A stretch of DNA of 64,000 nt, from positions 496,001 through 560,000 of the forward strand of contig NZ_JAHZMP010000003.1 in assembly GCF_020748465.1 (NCBI RefSeq). Direction: 5' to 3'. Position numbers and translations under genes: made by a program. This DNA is from Terrisporobacter mayombei (GTDB lineage: Bacteria > Bacillota > Clostridia > Peptostreptococcales > Peptostreptococcaceae). This document shows, piece by piece, positions 7,406-15,661 of this stretch (position 1 is its first letter; each line of letters opens with the position of its first letter). A model generated the notes under the pieces. It worked only from the letters and a program-made list of their open reading frames with translations, had not been told where the DNA came from and ran no database searches.

Positions 7406-9193
7406 TTAGTTTTTTATTATTTTTTTCAAATACATAGCAACTATATCAGAAAATCTCTCTATATCCTTAGTATAAATAAAATCTCCTCCATAAATCTTTT
7501 TTTCTGCTTCTAAATCTTTTTCTTTACCAGTGAAAACTCCTAATACAAGTATTCCCTGTTTTCTCGCTTTTCGAACTTCTAAAGCTGTATCTTTTACTGC
7601 CACCATTCCTTTGTAAGATGCTTCTCCTCTTAAACTTCTTGATCTATCTTTTCCTATTTTAACATCATTTGGTTTTCCATCACTAAGTATTATAAGTATT
7701 TTATTTTCTTCTTCTCTTTCTAATAAAGAATCACTAGCTGCCTTTATTGCTAATCCATCTCTATTATTTCCTGCTGCAAAATATTCAAATATGTTTTCAC
7801 AAGAATTGATATTGTCATTATAATCTCTATATCTTTTTAATATGGTATAATCTAAAAAACTCAAATACCCCATAACTCTATTTGGAATACCAACTGATGT
7901 AAGAGCAGTGGCAATTATATATGCCTGTATTGCTACATTAAATTGGTTTCTACTTTGGGAGCCACTGGCATCAAGTAATATATCTATAACATACTTTCCT
8001 TTTTCATTTCTTATATCCTTATAAAAAACTTTTGTATTGTTGCTTCTTCCTACTCTCCAAGCTCTATTAGCACAAATAGTTCCTCCATCAGAGTAAATTC
8101 TATCAATTGCACTTTCTTCTATTAGGATTCTTGATATGTTTTCTTTTAATTTATTAATGCTTCTTTTATGTAGCTTAATATTATCTCTATACTTGTATAA
8201 ATTGTTTTCTTTTTGTCTCGTAACGTATTTTAACTGAAAAGCGTTGTTACATTCACTACGTAATACTCCATCTGTAAAATGAACTCTACACCCTTCATGA
8301 ACATCTCTACAGTGTTTAGTTTCAATTTTTCTTATTTCACTTTCACTTAGAAATGTTTTACCGTAGTAATATTCTACTTTATCATATATTTTCTGAGCCA
8401 TAACTTCATCTACATAGATTACTCTATTTTGCGATTTTTCCAGATCTCCGCTACCCATTTCACCTAGATTTTCTACTAGCATGGTATTACTTATATTATT
8501 AATTTCACTTTCTATGGTTTCTATTTCCTCATCCATATACAGCTCTTCGTACATAAAATCTGAGAAAGTATCAAAATCCACGTTTACATTTTTTATATCT
8601 TGCTCATTTCCTTGTAAATTTTCTCTTTGAGAGTTTATTATAAACTCAAAATAAGTTAAGTAAATCTCATCTAATCTTTTTAATATATTCATTAAATCAT
8701 CGTTACAATCAATCGCTTTTATATCTTTCATTATTCTTCTTGTCAAACCATCTACTGCAGGATGTCTATTCATAGCTTGAAGAATAAATGTATACCTTAA
8801 AGTCTGTAATATATCTTCTTTGTGAATTTTACTATAATTCACAAGAACATCTTTGTATGCTTTACTTCTTATTTCCTCAACGCCGGGTCTTTCATTTATT
8901 ACTTTATCTTCTACTACAGAGTTAAGAACAAGCTCAATCAATGTATATAAAATATCTTTGTCGTAGGATTTTTTTATTCTACTCATTATATATTTTTTAA
9001 TTATATCCCAATCTAAATACTTTCTTCTTGCGCCAGCAATTATACCAAAATACAAAGAAACATCTTTAGATGAATAATCTTTTTCACTGGAATCTATATC
9101 TTCATCATACATACCAGAAACAGTCCACGCTAGGTTATTTACTCTATTTTCAAATTCATAATTATTATATATCCAATTAGTATTTCCACTCAT
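7406..9193 (-). CDS. VWA-domain protein, CobT/NorD-like partner of an AAA+ ATPase
   Basis: 595 aa. The C-terminal third is a von Willebrand A domain with a full MIDAS: DASGS at 408-412, the Thr-region equivalent near NNRDGLAI, and LSDGKPND around 503-510. The long N-terminal part is helical and acidic with no motif I can name. VWA proteins encoded next to MoxR/CbbQ-type AAA+ ATPases act as pairs that insert metals or remodel protein complexes; the cobaltochelatase CobS-CobT pair is one example. The start has AGGTGATAAA before ATG. It follows the ATPase gene by 18 bases, so they form an operon. A role in cobalt chemistry is suggested only by the neighbouring cob genes and riboswitch. Confidence 0.75.
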   Translation of the reverse strand: MSGNTNWIYNNYEFENRVNNLAWTVSGMYDEDIDSSEKDYSSKDVSLYFGIIAGARRKYLDWDIIKKYIMSRIKKSYDKDILYTLIELVLNSVVEDKVINERPGVEEIRSKAYKDVLVNYSKIHKEDILQTLRYTFILQAMNRHPAVDGLTRRIMKDIKAIDCNDDLMNILKRLDEIYLTYFEFIINSQRENLQGNEQDIKNVNVDFDTFSDFMYEELYMDEEIETIESEINNISNTMLVENLGEMGSGDLEKSQNRVIYVDEVMAQKIYDKVEYYYGKTFLSESEIRKIETKHCRDVHEGCRVHFTDGVLRSECNNAFQLKYVTRQKENNLYKYRDNIKLHKRSINKLKENISRILIEESAIDRIYSDGGTICANRAWRVGRSNNTKVFYKDIRNEKGKYVIDILLDASGSQSRNQFNVAIQAYIIATALTSVGIPNRVMGYLSFLDYTILKRYRDYNDNINSCENIFEYFAAGNNRDGLAIKAASDSLLEREEENKILIILSDGKPNDVKIGKDRSRSLRGEASYKGMVAVKDTALEVRKARKQGILVLGVFTGKEKDLEAEKKIYGGDFIYTKDIERFSDIVAMYLKKIIKN

Positions 9194-9211
9194 TTTATCA
9201 CCTACTTCAGG

Positions 9212-10138
9212 TTATTTTAAATTAGGAAATATATCTTTACTTTCCCATTTTTCTGGTATTCTTGTCCTAATAATATCATCAACTATTTCTTTTTCATAAA
9301 TATCAAAAGTTTTTCCTGTAAGGCCCATATTTATGGCAAGAGATGGTCTAAGTCCTCTTTTTATAGTTTTTAGAGCACCTATTAATCCTCTTAAATCTAT
9401 TGCCTTTGTAGATATTTCTCCATTTTGGGATTTTAGTTGCAAATCTAAAAAAATTCCTGCAAATTGATTTAATTTTTCCTCATCAGTACGAGGAAATTCT
9501 CTTTTTAAAATCATCATTAATTTATCTTCGTTTACTGCTGGAATGTCTATTACTAAAAATCTAGAGACTAAAGCTTCGTTTAACTCCTTTGTACCTGCAT
9601 ATTCATAGTTCATAGTACCTATAAATCTAGTTGCTGGATGAAGGTTTATTCTTTCATATCCTGGCACATCTATTACTCTTCTGTAATCTAGGGCAGAGTG
9701 AACAACAACTATTGCATCATTTTTAGCCATATTTATTTCATCAAAAACACCAAATCCACCATGAAGAGCACATTCATATACAGACCCTCTTCTAAGTCTT
9801 ACTTCGTTATCAATAAAAGTATCTGTTCCAATTAGTGATGAACTATCTGTATTTATATGGAAGGAAGTATTCCATTGAGGTCTTCCAAATATCTCTGATA
9901 AATTATCTGAAAGTAAGTTTTTCCCCGTAGCCTTAGGTCCAGATAATAATATATTTTCTTCTTCTAAAATAGCAGAGATACACATTGACAGAATATCTTC
10001 ACCAATATAAAAAGCCGGTGATTTTGTCACTCTGTGCTCCACTTCTTTGTCTACTTTAAATTCTTTTCTAAAATGTTGTACATCCTCTATAAGAGACTCA
10101 CTTACCCCTTGAGTTCTTAAGTTTTCTATTATATACAT
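9212..10138 (-). CDS. AAA+ ATPase of the MoxR/CbbQ/CobS type
   Basis: 308 aa, a single AAA+ module. The P-loop at 67-74 reads GPKATGKN, with Asn where Ser or Thr is usual. Walker B is VFDE at 131-134 within GGFGVFDEINMAKND. A sensor-1 type GTMNYEYAG and the segment NEALVSRFLVIDIP follow, as in CbbQ/NorQ/CobS proteins. Such ATPases work with a VWA partner, encoded directly downstream. The start has AAAAGGAGA at good spacing. The substrate is not shown by the sequence. Candidates are a metallo-enzyme or a cobalt-insertion complex, but no CobN-like large chelatase subunit is in the window. Confidence 0.8.
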   Translation of the reverse strand: MYIIENLRTQGVSESLIEDVQHFRKEFKVDKEVEHRVTKSPAFYIGEDILSMCISAILEEENILLSGPKATGKNLLSDNLSEIFGRPQWNTSFHINTDSSSLIGTDTFIDNEVRLRRGSVYECALHGGFGVFDEINMAKNDAIVVVHSALDYRRVIDVPGYERINLHPATRFIGTMNYEYAGTKELNEALVSRFLVIDIPAVNEDKLMMILKREFPRTDEEKLNQFAGIFLDLQLKSQNGEISTKAIDLRGLIGALKTIKRGLRPSLAINMGLTGKTFDIYEKEIVDDIIRTRIPEKWESKDIFPNLK

Positions 10139-10282
10139 AATAATCTCCTTTTGTAAGTAATACTTCTTATTATTATATCCTTTTAATTTATTTTCAAATA
10201 AAACCCTTTAATTTTACACTTAATAAAAGTATAGTCTATTTGTTTAAAATTCAGTAATATTTTTAGTATTTAATAATAAAGA

Positions 10283-10324
10283 AGAGTTGCAAGATATTAT
10301 TTAATTTATCTTTTGCAACTCTCT
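10283..10324. other. Strong stem-loop between divergent genes
   Basis: AGAGTTGCAA and TTGCAACTCT, extended by GATA/TATC, form a long stem around an AT-rich loop. On the minus strand it is followed by TCTTTATTATT, so it might be a weak terminator of an unseen minus-strand RNA. On the plus strand no T run follows. The rest of 10139-10523 is AT-rich promoter space, with a TATAAT at 10458-10463 that may serve the plus-strand dehydrogenase. Confidence 0.45.
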
Positions 10325-10523
10325 AGTTATATATTTATATTGCCATTTATTAATTATATATTAAACCAATAGTTATACTTAATTCACAATAAAATTTAAC
10401 AATTAACCTTTTATTTACACATACATTTCATAAATAATTTTCCTAAATATATTATGATATAATAAACATGATACGATTCATATTAAAATTAAATAAAATT
10501 TAAATTATTGGAAGGGATTACAT

Positions 10524-11639
10524 ATGAAAAGCTTTAAATTATCTCCAGAAATACTTACTTTTAATAAGTGTGAAGAATTTTGTTCAAAATTCAATATAAA
10601 TAAAAATGACTTAATAATAACAAATGAATATATTTACAAACCATTTTTCGAAAACTTTATTGAAGATGCTACTGTAATATACAGAAGAGATTTTGGCAGT
10701 GGCGAGCCTACTGACGTAATGGTTGAAAAAATATATAACCAAGTTAAAGACACTAATTATAAAAGAGTTATAGGAATTGGTGGAGGAAGTATTTTAGACG
10801 TGGCAAAACTTTTTGCTTTAGAAAAACTTACACCTATTTATGATTTATTTGAAAAGAAATTTGAACCTGTAAAAAATAAAGAATTAATACTTATCCCTAC
10901 AACTTGTGGTACTGGTAGCGAGGTTACTAATATATCTGTACTTCATTTAAGCTCTATAAACAGTAAGCTTGGTCTTGCTAATGATGAAATTCTAGCAGAC
11001 TATGCCGTATTAATTCCTGAATTATTAAAGGTTTTGCCTTTTAAAGTTTTTGCTGCCAGCTCAATTGATGCTCTCATTCATGCAATTGAATCTTTTGTAT
11101 CTCCAAAAGCTTCTGTTTTTACAGAAATGTGTTCCATAGAAGCTATAAAAATGATTATAAATGGATTTAAGAATATTGTAGCTAATGGAAAAGATGATCT
11201 GAATAATCTTTTAGATGACTTCTTAATTGCTAGCACTTATGCTGGTATAGCTTTTGGAAATGCTGGTTGTGGAGCCGTTCATGCCATGAGCTATCCTTTA
11301 GGTTCAATTTATCACGTTCCCCATGGAGAATCTAATTATGTTTGTTTTACAGAAATATTTAAAACATACGAAAAATTAAATCCAAGTGGAAAAATTAAAA
11401 GACTTAATAATATTTTGACAGAAATTCTTAATTGTCCTAAGAAAGAAGTCTTTGAAGAATTGGATAACTTACTTTATAAAATACTTCCAAAGAAATCTTT
11501 AAAAGGCTATGGTGTCACTGAGGAAGATTTATTATCTTTCACTGAAAATGTTCTTGTTAAACAAAGTAGATTAATGGCAAATGCTTATGTTTCTCTAAAT
11601 AAAGATATTGTTTATAATATTTATAAATCTTTATATTAA
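10524..11639 (+). CDS. 4hbD: 4-Hydroxybutyrate dehydrogenase (iron-containing alcohol dehydrogenase family)
   Basis: It interconverts succinate semialdehyde and 4-hydroxybutyrate with NAD(H), part of succinate to butyrate fermentation. At 371 aa it matches the C. kluyveri enzyme in length, and many segments agree with it from memory, including the opening lysine/leucine stretch, GEP(S/T)D, PTTCGTGSEVTN, YAGIAFGNAG and NPNGKIK-like. The nucleotide loop is GGGSILD at 86-92. Iron ligands are Asp182, His186, His253 and His267. GGAAGGGATT precedes the ATG. It stands alone on the plus strand, without sucD, abfD or cat genes nearby, which is unusual for this pathway. Confidence 0.88.
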   Translation: MKSFKLSPEILTFNKCEEFCSKFNINKNDLIITNEYIYKPFFENFIEDATVIYRRDFGSGEPTDVMVEKIYNQVKDTNYKRVIGIGGGSILDVAKLFALEKLTPIYDLFEKKFEPVKNKELILIPTTCGTGSEVTNISVLHLSSINSKLGLANDEILADYAVLIPELLKVLPFKVFAASSIDALIHAIESFVSPKASVFTEMCSIEAIKMIINGFKNIVANGKDDLNNLLDDFLIASTYAGIAFGNAGCGAVHAMSYPLGSIYHVPHGESNYVCFTEIFKTYEKLNPSGKIKRLNNILTEILNCPKKEVFEELDNLLYKILPKKSLKGYGVTEEDLLSFTENVLVKQSRLMANAYVSLNKDIVYNIYKSLY

Positions 11640-11646
11640 AAATAAC

Positions 11647-11684
11647 AAAGAGAACCTATTGTCAAACTAGGTTCTCTTTATTAT
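11647..11684. terminator. Bidirectional terminator between 4hbD and cobC
   Basis: AAAGAGAACCTA pairs with TAGGTTCTCTTT around a nine-base loop. It is A-rich on one side and T-rich on the other, so it can serve both converging genes. Confidence 0.85.
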
Positions 11685-11685
11685 T

Positions 11686-12294
11686 TTACAGATTCATATA
11701 TGATGTATCATTCAATTTATTGATTACTGCAAAATTATTATCTACTTCTATCTCTGTTATAGATCCATTATCTATTTTAAAATTCCAATGATATTTATAA
11801 TCATCACATAAAAGATAAGAGATTATATTTCTAATTGTACCTCCATGGGAGCAAATTAATACAGTAGAATTATCATTACTATTTATAATTTTACTCATTT
11901 CATTTTTTACTCTTATAAAAGTATCTTTAGAACTTTCACCATTAGGATACTTATATTCAAATCCTTCTTTTATCATTCTTTCAACTTCTTCTGGATATTT
12001 TTCTTCAATTACTTTAAATGATAATCCCTCAAAATCACCAAAATTTATTTCATTCAATTGACAAGTCTCTTTAGCTTGAATATTTTTAACTTCAGCCAAT
12101 TTTTTAATTGTATCTTTTGTTCTAGAAAAAGGTGTAGTATATATTTTATCTATGACTTCATATTTTAAATACTCTGCAATTTTATTTGCTTGCAACTTTC
12201 CTTTTTCACTTAATATACTATCTGTAAGTCCTGACAAATCCCCTACTTCATTACAAACAGTTATACCATGCCTTACCAAAATTAACTTTATCAT
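11686..12294 (-). CDS. cobC: Histidine phosphatase, probable alpha-ribazole-5'-phosphate phosphatase
   Basis: A phosphoglycerate-mutase-type phosphatase. The N-terminal LVRHGIT holds the phosphohistidine His9, and the second catalytic His is His150 in ICSHGG. The 202-aa length fits CobC, which removes the phosphate from alpha-ribazole phosphate or adenosylcobalamin phosphate at the end of lower-ligand assembly. The generic fold alone would not prove this. The assignment rests on its place as the last gene of cobT-cobU-cobS-cobC, nine bases after cobS. AGGTGATGAA lies upstream of ATG. Confidence 0.85.
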   Translation of the reverse strand: MIKLILVRHGITVCNEVGDLSGLTDSILSEKGKLQANKIAEYLKYEVIDKIYTTPFSRTKDTIKKLAEVKNIQAKETCQLNEINFGDFEGLSFKVIEEKYPEEVERMIKEGFEYKYPNGESSKDTFIRVKNEMSKIINSNDNSTVLICSHGGTIRNIISYLLCDDYKYHWNFKIDNGSITEIEVDNNFAVINKLNDTSYMNL

Positions 12295-12303
12295 TTCATC
12301 ACC

Positions 12304-13071
12304 TTAAATTAGAATAACTATATAGGAAAATAATAAAAATATTAATTCTCCCAACTCAATAGTACATCCTAATATATCTCCTGTTACACCATCAATTTTC
12401 TTATAAATATGATTTTTAAATAAATAATCAAATAACATTACCGCTACAATTGATAATAGCAATTTTATTATATTTAAAGTAGTTGATAAAAATACGAATT
12501 TACTAATAACTACAAGAATAACAATCGTATATAATATGGCTGTTATAAACATGCCTTTAGTTGCTTTTCCAATAAATATATTACCCATACCTACTTTTCT
12601 TGGTGTTACAGTTTTATAAAGCATAACTATAACTCCCAAACGAGATATCATAGGCATAAATATAATTAAACACATAAGATTGCTATTTATAGCAGAATTT
12701 AATAATCCTATTTTTATTAATACTAAAAATAATATAGCTAGAAGAGAGTTAGTTCCTAATCTTGAATCTTTCATTATCTCCAGCATTCTCTCTTTGTCTC
12801 TGTTACTATATATGGCATCAAATGTATCTCCCAAACCATCAATGTGTAATCCACCAGTTAATATAACTTCTCCTGCCACAATAATTATAGATGTTATAAA
12901 TGGATCAAATATTTGAATTGCCAAACTTCCTATAATAAAAGAAATCAACCCTATTACAAATCCTACTAATGGAAAATACACTATAGATTTGTGGAACTCT
13001 TCGTCAAACCCCATATCTGCTTTAATAGGTATTCTAGTCATAAATTGTAATAATCCTATAAATCTTTTCAT
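12304..13071 (-). CDS. cobS: Adenosylcobinamide-GDP ribazoletransferase (cobalamin synthase)
   Basis: An integral membrane enzyme joining adenosylcobinamide-GDP and alpha-ribazole (phosphate). The 255-aa protein has about six to seven hydrophobic segments. The family signature GGLHIDGLGDTFDAI lies at about 76-90, and KDSRLGTNS follows. An in-frame GTG at 13080 overlaps the cobU stop, but the ATG at 13071 gives MKRFIGLLQFMTRIPI, the usual N-terminus of the family, so I chose it. A weak GAAGTG lies upstream. This is not the unrelated aerobic cobaltochelatase subunit also called CobS. Confidence 0.93.
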   Translation of the reverse strand: MKRFIGLLQFMTRIPIKADMGFDEEFHKSIVYFPLVGFVIGLISFIIGSLAIQIFDPFITSIIIVAGEVILTGGLHIDGLGDTFDAIYSNRDKERMLEIMKDSRLGTNSLLAILFLVLIKIGLLNSAINSNLMCLIIFMPMISRLGVIVMLYKTVTPRKVGMGNIFIGKATKGMFITAILYTIVILVVISKFVFLSTTLNIIKLLLSIVAVMLFDYLFKNHIYKKIDGVTGDILGCTIELGELIFLLFSYIVILI

Positions 13072-13076
13072 AATTA

Positions 13077-13634
13077 TCACTTCACTTTCATAGGAATTCC
13101 ACTTACAACAAAGTAAACTTCATCGCTATAACTACCTATTAATTGATTTGCTCTTCCAACAAAATCACCATATATTCTAGATAGTTTATTTTCTGGCACA
13201 ATTCCCATTCCAATTTCATTAGTTACTATTACAAAATATAAATTTGTTTTTTTAACAGCTTCTAATAATTTAGTTATTTGGTCTCTTATATAGTTTTCTA
13301 ATTCATTTAATTCTTCAGAAGTAGCTTCTTCAACTTCTATCCCATGAGTAAACATTAAGTTATTAACCATAAGAGTTACACAGTCCATTATTACTGTATC
13401 ATGATTGTTGTCCAACTCTTCCACTACAGAATATATATCTTTATATATCTCATAAGTTTTCCAATCTTTTGGCCTACTCTCTTGATGTTTTTTTACTCGA
13501 TTTTTCATTTCATCATCAAATGCTACTGACGTGGCAATATATGCCGTTTTGTTGTTTTTTTTTATACAAAGTGATTCAGCAAAACTACTCTTACCTGACC
13601 TTGCTCCACCTGTAACTAAAATAATATTACTCAT
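13077..13634 (-). CDS. cobU: Adenosylcobinamide kinase / adenosylcobinamide-phosphate guanylyltransferase
   Basis: A bifunctional cytoplasmic enzyme that phosphorylates adenosylcobinamide and then transfers GMP to it, activating it for CobS. The 185-aa length is typical. The P-loop GGARSGKS is at 9-16. The HQESRPKDW segment, around 50-58, carries the guanylylated His region, and the ATNEIG-type motif appears as VTNEIGMGIVPENKLSR. It sits between cobT (20 bases upstream) and cobS, whose ATG follows five bases after the cobU stop. Confidence 0.95.
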   Translation of the reverse strand: MSNIILVTGGARSGKSSFAESLCIKKNNKTAYIATSVAFDDEMKNRVKKHQESRPKDWKTYEIYKDIYSVVEELDNNHDTVIMDCVTLMVNNLMFTHGIEVEEATSEELNELENYIRDQITKLLEAVKKTNLYFVIVTNEIGMGIVPENKLSRIYGDFVGRANQLIGSYSDEVYFVVSGIPMKVK

Positions 13635-13654
13635 AAATGCTCTCCTTCAGATAT

Positions 13655-14710
13655 CTATCTTCCCATATCTATCTCATCAAATGTTGCCATATTTTTATAT
13701 ACATAATTTGCAGCTTCTATTATATTAAAAGATAGTGCTGCTCCACTTCCTTCTCCTAGCCTCATATCCATATCTAAAAATGGTTGTAATCCCATAATCT
13801 CTAAGGCTTTCTTTGTTCCTGGTTCTGCAGATAAATGAGAAGCTATCATGTAGTATTTTGTTCTTGGATTAATATGATAAGCTAATAATGCTGCTGCATA
13901 AGATATAAATCCATCTAACACAATAGGTATTCTATTAGCCGCACATCCTATAATTACACCTGCCATGGAACCTATTTCGAATCCACCTACTTTAGCTAAC
14001 ACATCTATTGCATCTTTTGGATTAGGTTTATTTAATTCTATAGACTTTCTTATCACTTCTGCTTTATGCTTAATTAACTCTTTCTTTAGACCAGCTCCTA
14101 TACCAGTAATCTCCTCTGGATCATAATTTCCAAAAACTGAAACTATAGCAGTAGATGGGGTAGTATTAGCTATTCCCATTTCTCCTATCCCAATTAAAGT
14201 ATAATCATCTTGGATACACTTTTCTGCCATTTCTATTCCTATTGATATACATTTTTCTGCTTCTGCTCTTGTCATGGCAGGTCCTTTTGCCATATTAGAC
14301 GTTCCTTTTCTTATTTTATAATCAATTACGCCATCTATTTTTTCATCACAATTTATTCCTACATCAACTGCTAACACATCAGCTCCTACAAATTTTGAAA
14401 TTGTCCCCACACCATTTATTTTTTTAGGGAAGTTTTGAAATTGTAGTATAGTAATGTTTTGAGGATCTGGAGCTACACCTTCTTCATAAACTCCATGATC
14501 TGCTCCAAAAGCTATTATTGCCTTTTTTGATGTATCAAAATATTTTCTTCCATATATTCCTGCAAGTTGTGCACAAATATGCTCCAATTTACCTAAACTT
14601 CCTGTTGGCTTTATAAGCCTATTTAATCTTTCTTCTGCTTGTTTTATGTATTTTTCTTCTAATGGATAAATATTTCTTGATATATTTTCTATTAAATTCA
14701 CGGTTGCCAT
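13655..14710 (-). CDS. cobT: Nicotinate-nucleotide:dimethylbenzimidazole phosphoribosyltransferase
   Basis: It makes alpha-ribazole-5'-phosphate from nicotinate mononucleotide and a benzimidazole base. Family segments are KPTGSLGKLEHICAQLAGI (about 33-51), FGADHGVYEEGVAP, the GEMGIANTTPS catalytic region, and SAEPGTKKALE. Glu in the C-terminal RLGEGSGA fits the catalytic base. The 351-aa length is standard. The ATG at 14710 directly abuts a G-run that looks like the ribosome site, so the GTG at 14701, nine bases past the G-run, is an equally good start. No cobalamin riboswitch is visible in 14711-14923, although this is the first gene of the cob operon. Confidence 0.94.
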   Translation of the reverse strand: MATVNLIENISRNIYPLEEKYIKQAEERLNRLIKPTGSLGKLEHICAQLAGIYGRKYFDTSKKAIIAFGADHGVYEEGVAPDPQNITILQFQNFPKKINGVGTISKFVGADVLAVDVGINCDEKIDGVIDYKIRKGTSNMAKGPAMTRAEAEKCISIGIEMAEKCIQDDYTLIGIGEMGIANTTPSTAIVSVFGNYDPEEITGIGAGLKKELIKHKAEVIRKSIELNKPNPKDAIDVLAKVGGFEIGSMAGVIIGCAANRIPIVLDGFISYAAALLAYHINPRTKYYMIASHLSAEPGTKKALEIMGLQPFLDMDMRLGEGSGAALSFNIIEAANYVYKNMATFDEIDMGR

Positions 14711-14923
14711 CCCCCCTAGACTTTTTGTTTTTGTAATTTGTCTAAAATTTATATTGTTTGTTAAGTTTCCTACAATAATTATATTGTTATATATAAAAAC
14801 TATCTAGTATTTTATTAACTTTTTAAACATTTTTTGGAATTTAAGGTATTTTTATTTTAGAGAATAGTATTTATTAATAAACAAAAAATATAAATAGATA
14901 AATATATTTAAGGAGATGATTGA

Positions 14924-15115
14924 ATGAATAATTTCAATGATTTAAAAAACCTATACGAAGACGGTTATAGATGTATTTATCAAGACGGAACTGAAGGTGA
15001 TAGAAATATATATCTAAAAAATTTTGATGAAGAGAAATCTACAGTTGTAAATCTTCAAGATGAAAATGAATTTTCACAGTTCCAAGATTACGTTGGTGGT
15101 TTAAGAATGTCATAA
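14924..15115 (+). CDS. Small acidic hypothetical protein, 63 aa
   Basis: I do not recognise a family. It is a short soluble acidic protein with many Asp, Glu and aromatic residues, no membrane segment and no cysteine pair motif (one Cys only). It has AAGGAGATGATTGA before ATG and its own terminator three bases after the stop, so expression as a single small gene is well supported. It is divergent from cobT. Confidence 0.65.
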   Translation: MNNFNDLKNLYEDGYRCIYQDGTEGDRNIYLKNFDEEKSTVVNLQDENEFSQFQDYVGGLRMS

Positions 15116-15117
15116 TA

Positions 15118-15142
15118 AAAGGGAGCAAAAGCTCCCTCTTAT
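15118..15142 (+). terminator. Intrinsic terminator of the 63-aa gene
   Basis: GGGAGC and GCTCCC close an AAAA loop, followed by TCTTATT. The T tract is short, but position and stem strength support it. Confidence 0.7.
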
Positions 15143-15244
15143 TACGGTAAAACGAAATGACAAAATTATATATGTTTTTGCAACTAAGTGTATGATTTTT
15201 ACTTTTATTCTTTCAAAAAACTTAATCAAGAGTTACAATTTTTT

Positions 15245-15364
15245 CTATTTTGTAGTTACTATTTGTTTAATAAGCTCTAAAAGTTCTTTCCTGTCAACTT
15301 CTAAATGCTTCTTTTTCTCCTTATATTCTTGAAAGTTAACAACTTTTGCCATAGTTTTCTTCAT
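15245..15364 (-). CDS. Tiny hypothetical basic protein, 39 aa
   Basis: The minus strand reads MKKTMAKVVNFQEYKEKKKH onward, ending KQIVTTK. It is a lysine-rich, mostly helical peptide with no membrane segment. GGGAAGTGAG precedes the ATG by three bases; a second Met, four codons in, is an alternative start. It is the only gene-like object in the 546 bases between the 63-aa gene and the C-terminal protease. The remainder, 15365-15661, is AT-rich, and I see nothing definite in it. Confidence 0.45.
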   Translation of the reverse strand: MKKTMAKVVNFQEYKEKKKHLEVDRKELLELIKQIVTTK

Positions 15365-15661
15365 AAACTCACTTCCCAACTAAGATTATTAACTTATATA
15401 AGTAATTCTAGGTTATTTACCTTTTTCCTCTAAATTTTTTATTATTTTTTATAAAAAATATTAGATTTTTAATTTTTAAAATCAAAATTTGTAGAAATAT
15501 TTGTTATTTTCTTATTTAGCATGTATTCTAATCCATCTTTAATCAATATTTTAATAACTATTATTTTTATAATTACTTATATATTAATTATTGACAACAT
15601 TTATATTTTGAGTCATCTACTCAAACTATTTTTTGTTACATATAGTTTATTTATATATTTA

